DNA of 64,000 nucleotides from Bifidobacterium asteroides (GCF_009683175.1 NZ_WKKW01000001.1:868001-932000), one strand, 5' to 3'; positions 27,072 through 37,231 are shown, counted from the first letter of the stretch. Program-made: numbers and translations. Notes: generated by a model not told the origin, from the letters alone.

Positions 27072-27097
27072 CGACAAATCACTCCGGGAATTTGTCG
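27072..27097. promoter_or_regulatory. Inverted-repeat operator upstream of dsdX promoter
   Basis: CGACAAAT (27072-27079) and ATTTGTCG (27090-27097) form a perfect 8-bp inverted repeat with a 10-base spacer. It is centred about 55 bases upstream of the predicted start of transcription and just ahead of the -35 box. The position suits an activator. The regulator encoded at 23444-24136 is the natural candidate. Confidence 0.55.
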
Positions 27098-27107
27098 GTA
27101 TCAAGTC

Positions 27108-27138
27108 AAAAAAAAATCGCCGCCACATGGACGGCGAT
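27108..27138 (-). terminator. Intrinsic terminator of ilvC
   Basis: On minus, ATCGCCG (27138-27132) pairs with CGGCGAT (27122-27116) and is followed by a run of nine T. It sits 29 bases after the ilvC stop codon. Confidence 0.92.
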
Positions 27139-27166
27139 TGGCAAGAGGCCATGGACCTCCTAGAGG

Positions 27167-28216
<1,050 letters not shown>

Positions 28217-28356
28217 TATCTACACTCCTTTATGTGCGGTCCAACCGGACCGGCTCTTCCAGGCCGGGGAACGCTAAATACTGTGAATTCCTGTCGTTGT
28301 TCCAGGCGGACGATGCTCTTTCGACCGGGGCGACGGATTTTGTCCTTGACCCCGAT

Positions 28357-28375
28357 CCGTACCCTATGGATACGG
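28357..28375. promoter_or_regulatory. Imperfect palindrome in ilvC upstream region
   Basis: The 19-base stretch CCGTACCCTATGGATACGG is largely self-complementary (outer CCGTA/TACGG plus inner CC/GG). It lies 140 bases ahead of ilvC, between ilvC and the transporter gene. It could be an operator; no convincing -35/-10 pair could be placed next to it. Confidence 0.25.
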
Positions 28376-28480
28376 TATGCCTCCAACCATACTCGTGATA
28401 TGGCCAGATGGACTGTCCGCAATTCGTTGTTCGGACACCGGCGCGATTCAAAGAATCGGCCGGCGGGATGCATCCAGGGC

Positions 28481-29842
28481 TTACTTGGTGAAGTCCACAT
28501 CCTTGGTTTCGTGGCAGGTCAGCACTGCCACCAGGCAGCAGACCGCCATAACGGCCAGGTAGAGCCCGACCGAGCGCACTCCCCAGTGGGAGGAGAGCCA
28601 GGTGGCGATGGTGGGCACGAAGGCCGCGCCCACAATGGCCGCCAAGTTGTAACCGATGCCGGAACCCGAGTAGCGCACGTTGGCGTCGAAGAGCTCTGGC
28701 AGAAAGGCGCCGATAGGCCCGAAGGCGATGCCCATCAGGGCGAACCCGACGCAGAGGAAGACCATGACCTGGAAGGTGTTGTGATGGGCCATGAGCAGGT
28801 AGGGGAAGACCAGGCTAAAGACCACCAGCATGACGGAGCTGCCGATCAGCACCCGGCGACGGCCGATGCGGTCCGCATAGACACAGGCCAGCACGATGAA
28901 GAGGGCGAAGACCAGGATGGAGACCATAAGCATGAGCAGGTACTCCTGGTTGGTGAAGCCCAGTCCGCCGCCGCCCTGGGACTTGGGCTTGGTGCCGTAA
29001 GCCAGTGACCAGGTGGCCAAGGTGTAGAAGAGGGTGTAGGTGACCGCGACCAGGAAGGTGGCCTGAAGCACCTGGCGCCAGCTCTTGCGGAAGACCTCCA
29101 GAAGCGGGGTCTTGACGACCTTCTGCTGATCCAGGGCCATCTGGAAGATGGGGGTCTCCTGCATGGAGACGCGCACGGCCAGCCCCACGACCACCAGAAT
29201 GGCGGAGAGCAGGAAGGGCACACGCCATCCCCAGCTCAGCATCTGCTCGGGAGTGCAGAACATCTCCAGCAGGAAGTAGGTTCCGTTGGCCAGGAAGAAG
29301 CCGATTGGGGCACCCAGCTCAGGGAAGGAGCCGTAAAGGGCCCTCTTGCCTTCCGGGGCGTTCTCGGTGGCCACCAGGGCCGCGCCAGACCACTCGCCAC
29401 CCAGGCCGATGCCTTGCACGAACCGGCAGAGACAGAGGACCACTACGGCCCAGAGCCCCCAGGTGGCATAAGTGGGCAGGACGCCGATCAGAACCGTGGA
29501 GCAGCCCATGGTCAGCAGGGAGACCACCAACGTGGTCTTGCGCCCCTGACGGTCCCCGAAGTGTCCGAAGATCAAGGATCCCAAGGGCCGCGCGATGAAA
29601 GCGATGGCGAAGGTCAGCAGGGAGGCCAGCAGGGCCACGGTCGGATCGGTCTTAGGGAAGAAGAGCTTGGGGAAATAGTTGGCCGAAGCCGTCCCGTAAG
29701 CGTAGAAATCGTAGAACTCGATGGCCGTGCCGACCATGGAGGCCCCGATGACCGTGCGAACCGAGCTGCGGGTCACACGGGTGCTGCCGGACGCGGTGGC
29801 TGCCGAGGCCGGGGAAGCAACACTGACGTCGTTTGCCGTCAC
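28481..29842 (-). CDS. MFS transporter, metabolite:H+ symporter family
   Basis: A 453-residue 12-helix transporter. The family marks of the MHS branch (ProP, ShiA, KgtP) are clear: GTAIEFYDFYAYG in helix 1, GHFGDRQGRKTTL in loop 2-3 and GIGLGGEWSGAALVATENAP after helix 4. Members carry organic acids, betaines or shikimate with protons; the substrate here is open. The start is a GTG at 29842 with GGAG 10 bases ahead; the nearby ATG at 29847 is out of frame. It is followed by ilvC after 264 bases, so it is probably a separate unit. Confidence 0.83.
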   Translation of the reverse strand: MTANDVSVASPASAATASGSTRVTRSSVRTVIGASMVGTAIEFYDFYAYGTASANYFPKLFFPKTDPTVALLASLLTFAIAFIARPLGSLIFGHFGDRQGRKTTLVVSLLTMGCSTVLIGVLPTYATWGLWAVVVLCLCRFVQGIGLGGEWSGAALVATENAPEGKRALYGSFPELGAPIGFFLANGTYFLLEMFCTPEQMLSWGWRVPFLLSAILVVVGLAVRVSMQETPIFQMALDQQKVVKTPLLEVFRKSWRQVLQATFLVAVTYTLFYTLATWSLAYGTKPKSQGGGGLGFTNQEYLLMLMVSILVFALFIVLACVYADRIGRRRVLIGSSVMLVVFSLVFPYLLMAHHNTFQVMVFLCVGFALMGIAFGPIGAFLPELFDANVRYSGSGIGYNLAAIVGAAFVPTIATWLSSHWGVRSVGLYLAVMAVCCLVAVLTCHETKDVDFTK

Positions 29843-30136
29843 TTCATCTCATCTCCTTATAGAAAAACCCCGCTGTTGGCAGGGTCTGATGCGATGAAGC
29901 CTATGCGTCCAGCCCCGCCTTCCGACGGGGTCGAACAATGAAGATTGTCGAGTCAGTCCGCCGGTGAGGACGGGCTAATAATTCGTGCAGACACGTTGCC
30001 GAATCGGCGGGTGTCTGTCAAGCTGGTCATCACGGCGAACCTCCCTTCATCATTCACGAACCGGATGCGTTCTCTGTGCATCCGCATTGGTGCTGACCAT
30101 AGGCCTGGCACCGGCTTGTTCAACGAAACACGTCCA
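29843..30136. other. Intergenic region with palindrome at the apbE stop codon
   Basis: About 290 bases with no credible gene. At 30131-30147 the perfect repeat CGTCCAC-TAT-GTGGACG overlaps the stop codon of the ApbE-like gene; on minus it is followed by TGTTTCGTTG, so a weak terminator is possible. The promoter of the MFS gene should lie here but no good match was found. Confidence 0.35.
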
Positions 30137-31105
30137 CTATGTGGACGGATGGTTATTGGAGTCAGTAAAGAACAGACCAGGAAATTCATCTGAGATTACG
30201 GCCTGTCGGTCGGCATACATCAGGGCACAGGAGAAGGAAAACCGGGCGGCCAACGCATCCGGCGGCACCAGGAAGAGGGCAGTGGCCAGTCCGTCAGCCA
30301 GACCCGTGGGGTGTTCGTTGTCCTTTTCGCCGGCCACCACCCAGGAGGCCAGCACACGGTCAACCGGACGGCCGTCGATGGCATCCAGGATGTGGTGAAG
30401 CGCTGTCAGCCCGGCCGCTGCGGCATCTTCGGAGCGGTCGGTCCAATGGCGGCGGCTGGGTGCAGAGGCACACAAGGAGCCACGGGACAGCTCAACCTGG
30501 CCCACGCCTGCAGATAGATCACCGGGATCCTCCATGGCGATAGAGACCGGGTGAGAGGTCCGCATACGCATGTCGCCACCGGCATCGATCAGGTACTCTT
30601 CGACCCGGGGCTCGAGCAGATCGGCAATGAGGTCTACCAGATAGCCCTTGCCAACTGCCCCGAAATCAAGGCTGACCGGACCGGTAGTCACAAGGACAGC
30701 ACCCTGACGCCTGAGGTCATCGCCCCAGGTCGGTCGCCCATGGATCCGCCCCAGATGACCGGCAGCATCGGCCTGCAGCCGGAAGGTGGGCTGCCTGCCG
30801 TAGCCCAGACGGGTCAGGTCCTCGCCCACCATGGGGTCCAAGGCCCCGTCGGTGGCGGAATACAGCCTGTCATATAGGTCAAAGAGCCCTTGACAGTAGT
30901 CTGGAAAGACGAACCTGCCCCCATGAATAGCCTGGGCCATCTGCGCAGGTATGGCATCCTGCCTGAACCGTGACAGGGCCCGCTCGTAATTCTCGATCAG
31001 ATTGGCGATGGCGCCCTGAAGCCAGTCTCCCAAAGGCCGATTCGTGGAGATAATGATTCCCGTACCCACCGCCCCGGGGAAGGCGGTCAGGCAGGGCAGA
31101 CCCAT
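30137..31105 (-). CDS. ApbE-family FAD:protein FMN transferase
   Basis: A 322-residue protein. ApbE enzymes move FMN from FAD to a Thr or Ser of exported flavoproteins, outside the membrane, using Mg2+. Visible motifs are DFGAVGKGYLVD (substrate and metal loop), YLIDAGGDM, HHILDAIDGRP and the late ADGLATALF. A cleavable signal peptide is not obvious; the N-terminus is only mildly hydrophobic, so location is uncertain. It starts 10 bases after the purA stop with GAGGG 6 bases upstream, and is likely co-transcribed with purA. The only FMN_bind protein in the window is the iron-operon lipoprotein at 1220-1765, its plausible substrate. Confidence 0.85.
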   Translation of the reverse strand: MGLPCLTAFPGAVGTGIIISTNRPLGDWLQGAIANLIENYERALSRFRQDAIPAQMAQAIHGGRFVFPDYCQGLFDLYDRLYSATDGALDPMVGEDLTRLGYGRQPTFRLQADAAGHLGRIHGRPTWGDDLRRQGAVLVTTGPVSLDFGAVGKGYLVDLIADLLEPRVEEYLIDAGGDMRMRTSHPVSIAMEDPGDLSAGVGQVELSRGSLCASAPSRRHWTDRSEDAAAAGLTALHHILDAIDGRPVDRVLASWVVAGEKDNEHPTGLADGLATALFLVPPDALAARFSFSCALMYADRQAVISDEFPGLFFTDSNNHPST

Positions 31106-31114
31106 GGAGATCCC

Positions 31115-32416
31115 TCAGTCGATCAGCGAGTGGATCTGCACGATCTGATCGCGGCCCGGACCCGAACCCACAGCCGAGATGCGGCAGCCGGACAGGTCTT
31201 CCAGTCGGTGGATGTAGTCCTTGGCCTTGGTCGGGAACTCCTCGAAGCTCTTGGCGCCGGAGATGTCCTCGCGCCAGCCCGGCAGCTCCTCGTACACCGG
31301 CTGGGCGGATTGGAACTCAGCCTGGTCCACGGGCATCTGGTCCACCCTGACCCGGGAGCCGTCGGACCGGGTGATGTCGTAACCCACACAGACCGGGATG
31401 GTCTCCAGACCGGAGAGGACATCCAGCTTGGTCAGCACGATGTCGGTCAGGCCGTTGATCTGCACTGCATACCTGCTGACCAGCGCATCGAACCAGCCGC
31501 AGCGACGGGAGCGGCCGGTGGTCACCCCGTACTCGTGTCCCTGACGGCGCAGCCATTCGCCCTGCTCGTTGTCCAGTTCCGTGGGGAAGGGTCCCTCGCC
31601 CACGCGGGTCACATAGGCCTTGGCAACGCCGACCACCCGGTCGATCTTGGTCGGGCCCACGCCGGTGCCGGTGCAGGCGCCCCCGGCTGTGCAGTTGGAT
31701 GAGGTGACAAAGGGGTAGGTGCCATGGTCCACGTCCAGCATGGTGGCCTGTCCGCCCTCGAAAAGCACGTTCTTGCCCTGTTCCAGGGCCTGGTTGAGCA
31801 TCAGCGACGTGTTGGCCACATAGGGCTTGAGCCGCTCGGCGTATCCCGCCAGCTCTTCAACGGTGGCTTCCACCTCGATGGCCCGGCGGTTGTAGAGTTT
31901 GACCAGCATCTGGTTCTTCTGGTGCAGGCTGGCCTCCACCTTGTCACGCAGGTGGTCGACATTGAACAGGTCGTGCACACGAATGCCCACACGGTTGATC
32001 TTGTCGGCGTAGGCGGGGCCGATCCCGCGGCCGGTCGTGCCGATCTTATGCTTGCCCAGGAAGCGCTCGGTCACCTTATCCAGCGTCCGGTGGTAGGGGG
32101 CGATGATGTGCGCTGACTCGCTGATCCTCAGCCGGCTGCAATCCACGCCGCGGGACTGGAGCCCATCGATCTCCTCGAAGAGGGCGGCCGGGTCGACCAC
32201 GACGCCGTTGCCGATGACCGGGGTGATGGCCGGGTGAATGATCCCCGAGGGCAGAAGATGGAGGGCGTACTCCTGATCACCCACGACCACGGTATGGCCG
32301 GCATTGTTGCCCCCGTTGAACCTGGCGACGTAGTCCATGTGCTCGCCGATCAGATCCGTTGCCTTGCCCTTGCCCTCGTCGCCCCACTGGGCCCCGACGA
32401 TCACGATTCCAGGCAT
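31115..32416 (-). CDS. purA: Adenylosuccinate synthase
   Basis: A 433-residue cytoplasmic enzyme making adenylosuccinate from IMP, aspartate and GTP, the first committed step to AMP. The GTP-binding loop [17 protein letters not shown] is at the N-terminus. [15 protein letters not shown] and [19 protein letters not shown] are family blocks, and [12 protein letters not shown] is the IMP/Asp-binding stretch. The start at 32416 has AAGGAG 6 bases ahead; a longer frame to 32467 is unsupported. It is followed by the ApbE-like gene. Confidence 0.96.
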   Translation of the reverse strand: MPGIVIVGAQWGDEGKGKATDLIGEHMDYVARFNGGNNAGHTVVVGDQEYALHLLPSGIIHPAITPVIGNGVVVDPAALFEEIDGLQSRGVDCSRLRISESAHIIAPYHRTLDKVTERFLGKHKIGTTGRGIGPAYADKINRVGIRVHDLFNVDHLRDKVEASLHQKNQMLVKLYNRRAIEVEATVEELAGYAERLKPYVANTSLMLNQALEQGKNVLFEGGQATMLDVDHGTYPFVTSSNCTAGGACTGTGVGPTKIDRVVGVAKAYVTRVGEGPFPTELDNEQGEWLRRQGHEYGVTTGRSRRCGWFDALVSRYAVQINGLTDIVLTKLDVLSGLETIPVCVGYDITRSDGSRVRVDQMPVDQAEFQSAQPVYEELPGWREDISGAKSFEEFPTKAKDYIHRLEDLSGCRISAVGSGPGRDQIVQIHSLID

Positions 32417-32610
32417 ACGATGCTCCTTATCCACTGGTCGCCATCCAAGGAAACAACGGCAGACCATCCATAGATGAGCCTAACCCTACGTATGGAGCGG
32501 AAGACCGACCGACCCAGGCACCAACCCTGGCGTCAGAAGGCCCGAACAGGTTCAGCAGTCGACCGCAGCTTCCCCGCCAGGATGTACCTCTCAAGACAGG
32601 AAGTTGCCAA

Positions 32611-33675
32611 TCACCTCATGGCTCTTCCCGCACTACCCAGCTGCTGGCAGGCCTGGACTACACGCGCCGCCATCGCGTCCTCGGCCTGACGTCCCCAGGA
32701 ACGGGGGTCGTACTCGCTCTTTTCGCCGACCTCCCCGTCCACCTTGAGGACCTTGTCGTAGTTGGCGAACATGTGCCCGGCCACGGCCCTGGTGAAGGCG
32801 TACTGGGTGTCGGTGTCCACATTCATCTTGACCACGCCATGAGCGACGGCCGAGACAATCTCCCCCGGCTGCGAGCCAGAGCCCCCGTGGAAGACCAGGA
32901 GGAAGGGCTTGTCGGCAGGGGCGCCCGGGGCGGGGAAGCTGCCGACCTGTCCATCGGATATGGCTCTGGCGGTCCTGGCCTGGATCTGCCCCAGCAGGTC
33001 GGGCCGCAACTTGACCACACCGGGCTTGTAGGCCCCATGCACGTTGCCGAAGGTGAAGGCCACCATGTAGCGGCCGCGCTCGCCCAGACCCAGGGCATCG
33101 ACCACCCTGGGGCCGTCCTCGGGCGAGGAATAGAGCCGCTGATCGATGGCAGCCGAATGACCGTCCTCCTCGCCGCCTACTGTGCCCACCTCAATCTCGA
33201 GAATGGTGTGGGCGGCCTGGGACAGTTCCAACAGCTCCGCCGCCGTGGCCAGATTCTCCCGCAGGGGCAGGCCGGAACCGTCCCACATGTGCGACTGGAA
33301 GAGCGGTTCCTGACCGTGGGCCACCTGCTCCTTCTCGTAGGCCAGCAGGGGCCGTACCCACTCGTCAAGATATTGCGGGGCGCAGTGGTCCGTATGCAGG
33401 GCCACAGTGATGCTTGGATAGCGGGCGATCACTTCGTGGGCGAACTTGGCAAAAGCGATGGAGCCAGCCACCCGGTCGGCCAGGCGCTGTCCGGACAGGT
33501 AGGCGGTACCTCCCACTGAGACCTGGATGATCCCATCGGACTGGGCTTCATCCAATCCCTGCAGGGCAGCGTTCAGAGTCTGCGTGCTGGTCACATTAAT
33601 GGCGGGAAAGGCGTAGGACCCCCGTCTGGCCGCATCGAGCATCGCCACATACCGTTCAGGAGTCGCTAAAGTCAT
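32611..33675 (-). CDS. fba: Fructose-bisphosphate aldolase, class II
   Basis: A 354-residue zinc-dependent aldolase of the class IIA type. ALHTDHCAPQ holds the zinc-binding His and catalytic Asp, VGTVGGEEDG the second metal Glu region, and GVVKMNVDTDTQYA the substrate-phosphate loop. In bifidobacteria, which break hexoses down by the phosphoketolase shunt, it mainly links triose phosphates and fructose bisphosphate for gluconeogenesis. The start at 33675 aligns with the usual family N-terminus (TLATPERYVAML), though the GAGGGT site is unusually close to the ATG. It lies 194 bases upstream of purA, with no gene between. Confidence 0.95.
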   Translation of the reverse strand: MTLATPERYVAMLDAARRGSYAFPAINVTSTQTLNAALQGLDEAQSDGIIQVSVGGTAYLSGQRLADRVAGSIAFAKFAHEVIARYPSITVALHTDHCAPQYLDEWVRPLLAYEKEQVAHGQEPLFQSHMWDGSGLPLRENLATAAELLELSQAAHTILEIEVGTVGGEEDGHSAAIDQRLYSSPEDGPRVVDALGLGERGRYMVAFTFGNVHGAYKPGVVKLRPDLLGQIQARTARAISDGQVGSFPAPGAPADKPFLLVFHGGSGSQPGEIVSAVAHGVVKMNVDTDTQYAFTRAVAGHMFANYDKVLKVDGEVGEKSEYDPRSWGRQAEDAMAARVVQACQQLGSAGRAMR

Positions 33676-33785
33676 ACCCTCATTATCGTCGGTTGCGAGG
33701 AAAAGCGGCCGACCACCCGCAGCTGCGGACATCACCGATGGATTTGCAGGTCTCTGCCCTTATGGCGAACACCCCACGACGCACT

Positions 33786-33814
33786 TTGACAAGCCTCCAA
33801 GCCGCAGGTAGTTT
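33786..33814 (+). promoter_or_regulatory. Promoter of nucleoside hydrolase operon
   Basis: A consensus -35 TTGACA (33786-33791) and a -10 TAGTTT (33809-33814) are separated by 17 bases. Transcription would start near 33821, immediately ahead of the operator-like repeat. Confidence 0.7.
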
Positions 33815-33825
33815 AGCTCCGTACA

Positions 33826-33849
33826 GTTTGATGAAACGTTACATCAAAC
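33826..33849. promoter_or_regulatory. Operator-like inverted repeat downstream of promoter
   Basis: GTTTGATG (33826-33833) and CATCAAAC (33842-33849) form a perfect 8-bp inverted repeat around AAACGTTA, which contains the AACGTT core common in LacI-family operators. At about +5 to +29 relative to the predicted start it would suit a repressor controlling the nucleoside operon. Confidence 0.65.
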
Positions 33850-33948
33850 AGGTTGTTTGTTTCACGGCAGTAACGAATCAGCCTAGGGAAGGCACGACAT
33901 AGGTAACAGAAGGTTGGGGCCGCCCATCCTTCTGGGAAGGAGACCAAC

Positions 33949-34941
33949 GTGTCAGCAAGCAAGGGAACCGTCCGCAAGATCATCCTGGATCTGGACACTG
34001 GCATCGATGACACGCTGGCCCTGTCCTACGTTCTGGGCTCCCCGGACGCCGAACTGATCGGGATCACAGGCACCTACGGCAACGTGGTGCTCGACCAAGG
34101 CGTCGACAACAATCTGCGGCTGCTGGCCATGTACGGCAGGGAGGACATCCCGGTCTTCAAGGGGATCGATCACCCCAGCACGGCCGACTCCTTCAGCGTT
34201 CCGCCGGACTCCGAGATCTTCCACGGGGCCAACGGCACCGGCAACATCGCAATCCCCGCACGCACCGACCGGCGGGCCAGCCAGCAGAGCTCGGTGGACT
34301 TCATCATCGACGCGGTCCGCCGTTATCCCAAGGGCGAGCTGACCGTGGTGCCCACCGGCGCCCTGACCACCATCGCCGCAGCCCTGGAAAAGGCCCCCGA
34401 CATCGTCGACCGCATCAGCATCGTCATGATGGGCGGCACCCTGACCCAGCCGGGCAACGTGGGACCCTTCGCAGAAGCCAACATCAACCAGGATCCCGAG
34501 GCCGCCAACCGGGTCTTCGCCACCACCGCAGACATCACCATGGTTGGCCTGGACGTGACGACCCAGGCTCTGATGAGCCGCGAGGACACCGAGGCCCTGC
34601 GCGCCACGGGCACCAAAGCCGGACGCTTCCTGGCGGACATGACCGACTACTACATCGACATCAGCGAAAAGGAGAGCGGGGTCTACCTGGGAGGCTGCAA
34701 CCTGCACGACCCCCTGGCCGCCGCCGTGGCCATCGACCCCAGCCTGGTCACCACCTTCGCCACCAACCTGATGGTCGAGACCGAGGGACCGCAGCGGGCC
34801 CGTACCATCGGCGACCCCAGCAGGCTCCTGGACCCGGTCAAGAACACCAAGGTGGCCCTGTCGGTCGACACCGAGCGATTCACCCGGCGCTTCATGGACA
34901 GGCTCCTGACCCTGGTACGCAAGACCGAGAGCGAACAATAG
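33949..34941 (+). CDS. Inosine/uridine-preferring nucleoside hydrolase
   Basis: A 330-residue cytoplasmic enzyme that splits ribonucleosides into base and ribose. The calcium-binding DxDxxxDD signature is residues 14-21 (DLDTGIDD), and later family blocks VPTGALTTIAAAL and MMGGTL are present, with the closing LHDPLAAAVAID. It begins with GTG at 33949 and AAGGAG lies 6 bases upstream. The MFS gene follows after 13 bases, forming a salvage operon behind the promoter and operator at 33786-33849. The base preference (purine or pyrimidine) cannot be read. Confidence 0.92.
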   Translation: MSASKGTVRKIILDLDTGIDDTLALSYVLGSPDAELIGITGTYGNVVLDQGVDNNLRLLAMYGREDIPVFKGIDHPSTADSFSVPPDSEIFHGANGTGNIAIPARTDRRASQQSSVDFIIDAVRRYPKGELTVVPTGALTTIAAALEKAPDIVDRISIVMMGGTLTQPGNVGPFAEANINQDPEAANRVFATTADITMVGLDVTTQALMSREDTEALRATGTKAGRFLADMTDYYIDISEKESGVYLGGCNLHDPLAAAVAIDPSLVTTFATNLMVETEGPQRARTIGDPSRLLDPVKNTKVALSVDTERFTRRFMDRLLTLVRKTESEQ

Positions 34942-34954
34942 AAGGACGGCAGTC

Positions 34955-36358
34955 ATGAGCGAAACCATCACCACAAGGGCTACCGAAGCGACCGTGGACG
35001 AAAACCGCCGCAGCACCAAGCGGGCCCTGCCGGCCCTGCTGACCATCTTCCTGCTGGGCACACTGATGATCCAGGCCTTCAACCTGGTCTTCCAGAACGT
35101 GGGCGACTCCCTGGGGATGTCCGCCAACGCCTCGCTGATCAGCACCCTGCCCGGCATTGTTCTGGGCGTGGTCTGCATGCTCTACGGCACCCTCTGCGAC
35201 TACATCTCCCCCCGGAAGATGACCCTGTTCGGTGTGGGCGCCCTGATCATCGGCAGCCTCCTGGGCTTCTTCGGCGCATCGAACTTCTGGGCCGTGGTCC
35301 TGGCCCGCATGATCCAGACCGCGGGCGGCCAGGTGGCCGGCTCGGTCTTCCTGGTCATGGCGATGAAGTATCTAAGCGACAAGGAGCGCGCCTTCTACCT
35401 GGGCATCTTCAATGCCGTCTACTACGCATCATCTGCTGTAGGCATTTTCGCCGGCGGGCTGATCACCTCCATCGACTGGCGCTACCTCTTCCTGGTGCCG
35501 CTGGTCTCCGTCCTGCTGATCCCCCCGGTGCTCAAGTACACGCCTGATACCGGCATCAAAGGCGAGCGCATCGATGTCTTCGGCATCGCCCTGTTCGCGC
35601 TGATTGCCGGATTCGTGGCCGTCTACTTCTCCTTCCCGGCCATCTGGATGCTGGGGGTGCTGGCCGTCCTGATCCTGATCTTCGCCGGCTACGTCTGGAA
35701 GGGCGCCAACCCCTTCCTGAGCCGCGGGTTCGTGACCAACGGCGCCTATATGGCTGTCCTGCTGGCCCTCTTCGTCTTCTACTTCTTCAACTTCGCCTGC
35801 GTGCCCATCTACAACGTGATCGGCGACCGCATCTACGGGATCTCCCTGAGCCAGGTCTCCCTCTGCCTGACCATCGTCTACATCGTGGCCACCCTGGTGG
35901 GCTGCCTGTCCGGAGTCATCATGAACGCCATGGGACGCCTGCCCATGCTGATCCTGTCCGCCCTGCTCATGATCGCCGGAGCCGCCGGTTCGGCCCTGAT
36001 GCTCACCTCGGGCTTCTGGGTCCTGACCGTGCTGGCCTCGGTCTTCATCGCCGGCATCACCATGTCCTACACGCCCCTCTACGACTCCTTCTCGGCCACC
36101 CTGCCTGTGGACCAGAATGGACGCGGCATCGGCATCGGGGATCTGATGATGAACACCTCGGCCTCCATCGGCATGGCTGTCTACAGCGGACTCATGGCCA
36201 ATCCCCAATTCGGGTCGCATGCACTTGCGGGCGTCAAGACCGGCATCCAGGCCCAAGCGGCCAACATGTTCTGGGTCATGGCGCTGGCCGCCCTGCTGGC
36301 CCTGATCATCGTGGCCATCTTCCACAAGGCCATGTCAGCCAAGGCTCCCCAGGAGTAA
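34955..36358 (+). CDS. MFS transporter, probable nucleoside importer
   Basis: A 467-residue transporter with 12-14 hydrophobic segments. Loop 2-3 carries GTLCDYISPRKMTLFG and helix 5 a Gly/Ala-rich FNAVYYASSAVGIFAGG. The layout is closest to the drug/H+ antiporter-like branch of the MFS. The gene starts 13 bases after the nucleoside hydrolase with AAGGA 8 bases ahead, so import of nucleosides for that enzyme is the natural inference, not a sequence-proven function. The terminator at 36566-36601 probably closes the unit. Confidence 0.8.
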   Translation: MSETITTRATEATVDENRRSTKRALPALLTIFLLGTLMIQAFNLVFQNVGDSLGMSANASLISTLPGIVLGVVCMLYGTLCDYISPRKMTLFGVGALIIGSLLGFFGASNFWAVVLARMIQTAGGQVAGSVFLVMAMKYLSDKERAFYLGIFNAVYYASSAVGIFAGGLITSIDWRYLFLVPLVSVLLIPPVLKYTPDTGIKGERIDVFGIALFALIAGFVAVYFSFPAIWMLGVLAVLILIFAGYVWKGANPFLSRGFVTNGAYMAVLLALFVFYFFNFACVPIYNVIGDRIYGISLSQVSLCLTIVYIVATLVGCLSGVIMNAMGRLPMLILSALLMIAGAAGSALMLTSGFWVLTVLASVFIAGITMSYTPLYDSFSATLPVDQNGRGIGIGDLMMNTSASIGMAVYSGLMANPQFGSHALAGVKTGIQAQAANMFWVMALAALLALIIVAIFHKAMSAKAPQE

Positions 36359-36565
36359 GGCCGGTGTGACCCACACATACTTGGTCGGATAGCCGCGCTG
36401 CTTGGTCCACTCTTCCTGGCCTCGGGAATGAGTCGGGCCCGGCACCGGCACCCGGCCGCTCGAACCGGGGAGGGAGCGGAGTTCGGACTGCTTTCGGCAA
36501 TGTGATAGTCCCCCTCTTCCCTCAGCCGCCGAAGGCAAGAAGATCGCCGCCCCTCCCCCCGGCGG

Positions 36566-36601
36566 AGAGCCCCCGTCATAGCCATAACTGACGGGGGCTC
36601 T
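36566..36601 (+). terminator. Intrinsic terminator after nucleoside operon
   Basis: AGAGCCCCCGTCA (36566-36578) pairs perfectly with TGACGGGGGCTCT (36589-36601) over a 10-base loop, followed by TCCATATCTTC. It lies about 200 bases after the MFS stop; nothing coding was seen in between. Confidence 0.75.
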
Positions 36602-37231
36602 TCCATATCTTCATATCTTCGCTCCCGTCTTCAATTCTGTGCCTACGACTCGGGCCGTGCACCGAAACATAATTTATATAGACGTCAGAGAAGAGGAATC
36701 TGAACCAGAGAATGCGAGTGCCCGGAACTTTCGAGCCCATCTTGGGGATTCGCCGACCTTGAGCCTCGGATCCAAAGGAGATGGAAGCTCAAGGAACAGA
36801 AGCCCGGCCCGACCGAACACTAGACGTCTCAAGGGTTTGCGAACACTCAGGGATTTGCAAACGCCCTACCGTCCTGCAATAAGCCTCAACGAACTCAATC
36901 GAGCCATTGGGTATGTGGTTTCACGTGAAACGTCGGTGCACTGATACTTGCCCCAAGATGAAGAGAACCCGGCGATGCGTGAACACCGCCGGGCGAGAGA
37001 GAAGAAAGGGAAATCAGTTGTCGGACGGAGGTCAAACCGCCCGTTCGGTTTTTTGTACCGACATTTATAGTAAAGAACCGCTACCTTATGGTGACGATAG
37101 TGTTATCTGAAAATTCTCTGTGAATCCTGCCAGACCAGCAAGCGGGCATAGTGCCGGTTAGACTGGATTTCGGATGGTTTCCCGCCCGAGGAGAGACCAT
37201 CGACCATTAAACCTAAAGGAGATACCTAGGC
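36602..37231. other. Long non-coding stretch with parS and hairpins
   Basis: About 630 bases with no credible gene; open frames lack ribosome-binding sites and family resemblance. It holds the parS-like site at 36917-36932 and a CCCGGCG/CGCCGGG stem at 36968-36993. At 37034-37054 there is a short stem AAACCG/CGGTTT running into six T, a possible terminator. AT-rich stretches occur near 36667-36682 and 37060-37120, the latter probably holding the dcd promoter. Confidence 0.5.
36917..36932. other. parS centromere-like site for ParB
   Basis: The palindrome GTTTCACGTGAAAC is exactly the core of the bacterial parS consensus TGTTTCACGTGAAACA; only the two outermost bases differ (G at both ends). 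It lies in a gene-free stretch. parS sites cluster near oriC, in keeping with the murJ/pcnA neighbourhood at the right end of this window. Confidence 0.75.

Noticed and set aside
29945-30193. 82-codon open frame on plus overlapping the apbE 3' end
   Set aside because: Overlaps a well-supported gene, has no ribosome-binding site and no recognisable sequence.
36335-36538. Small open frames after the MFS gene
   Set aside because: No ribosome-binding site, no resemblance to known proteins, and the stretch lies between a stop codon and the operon terminator.
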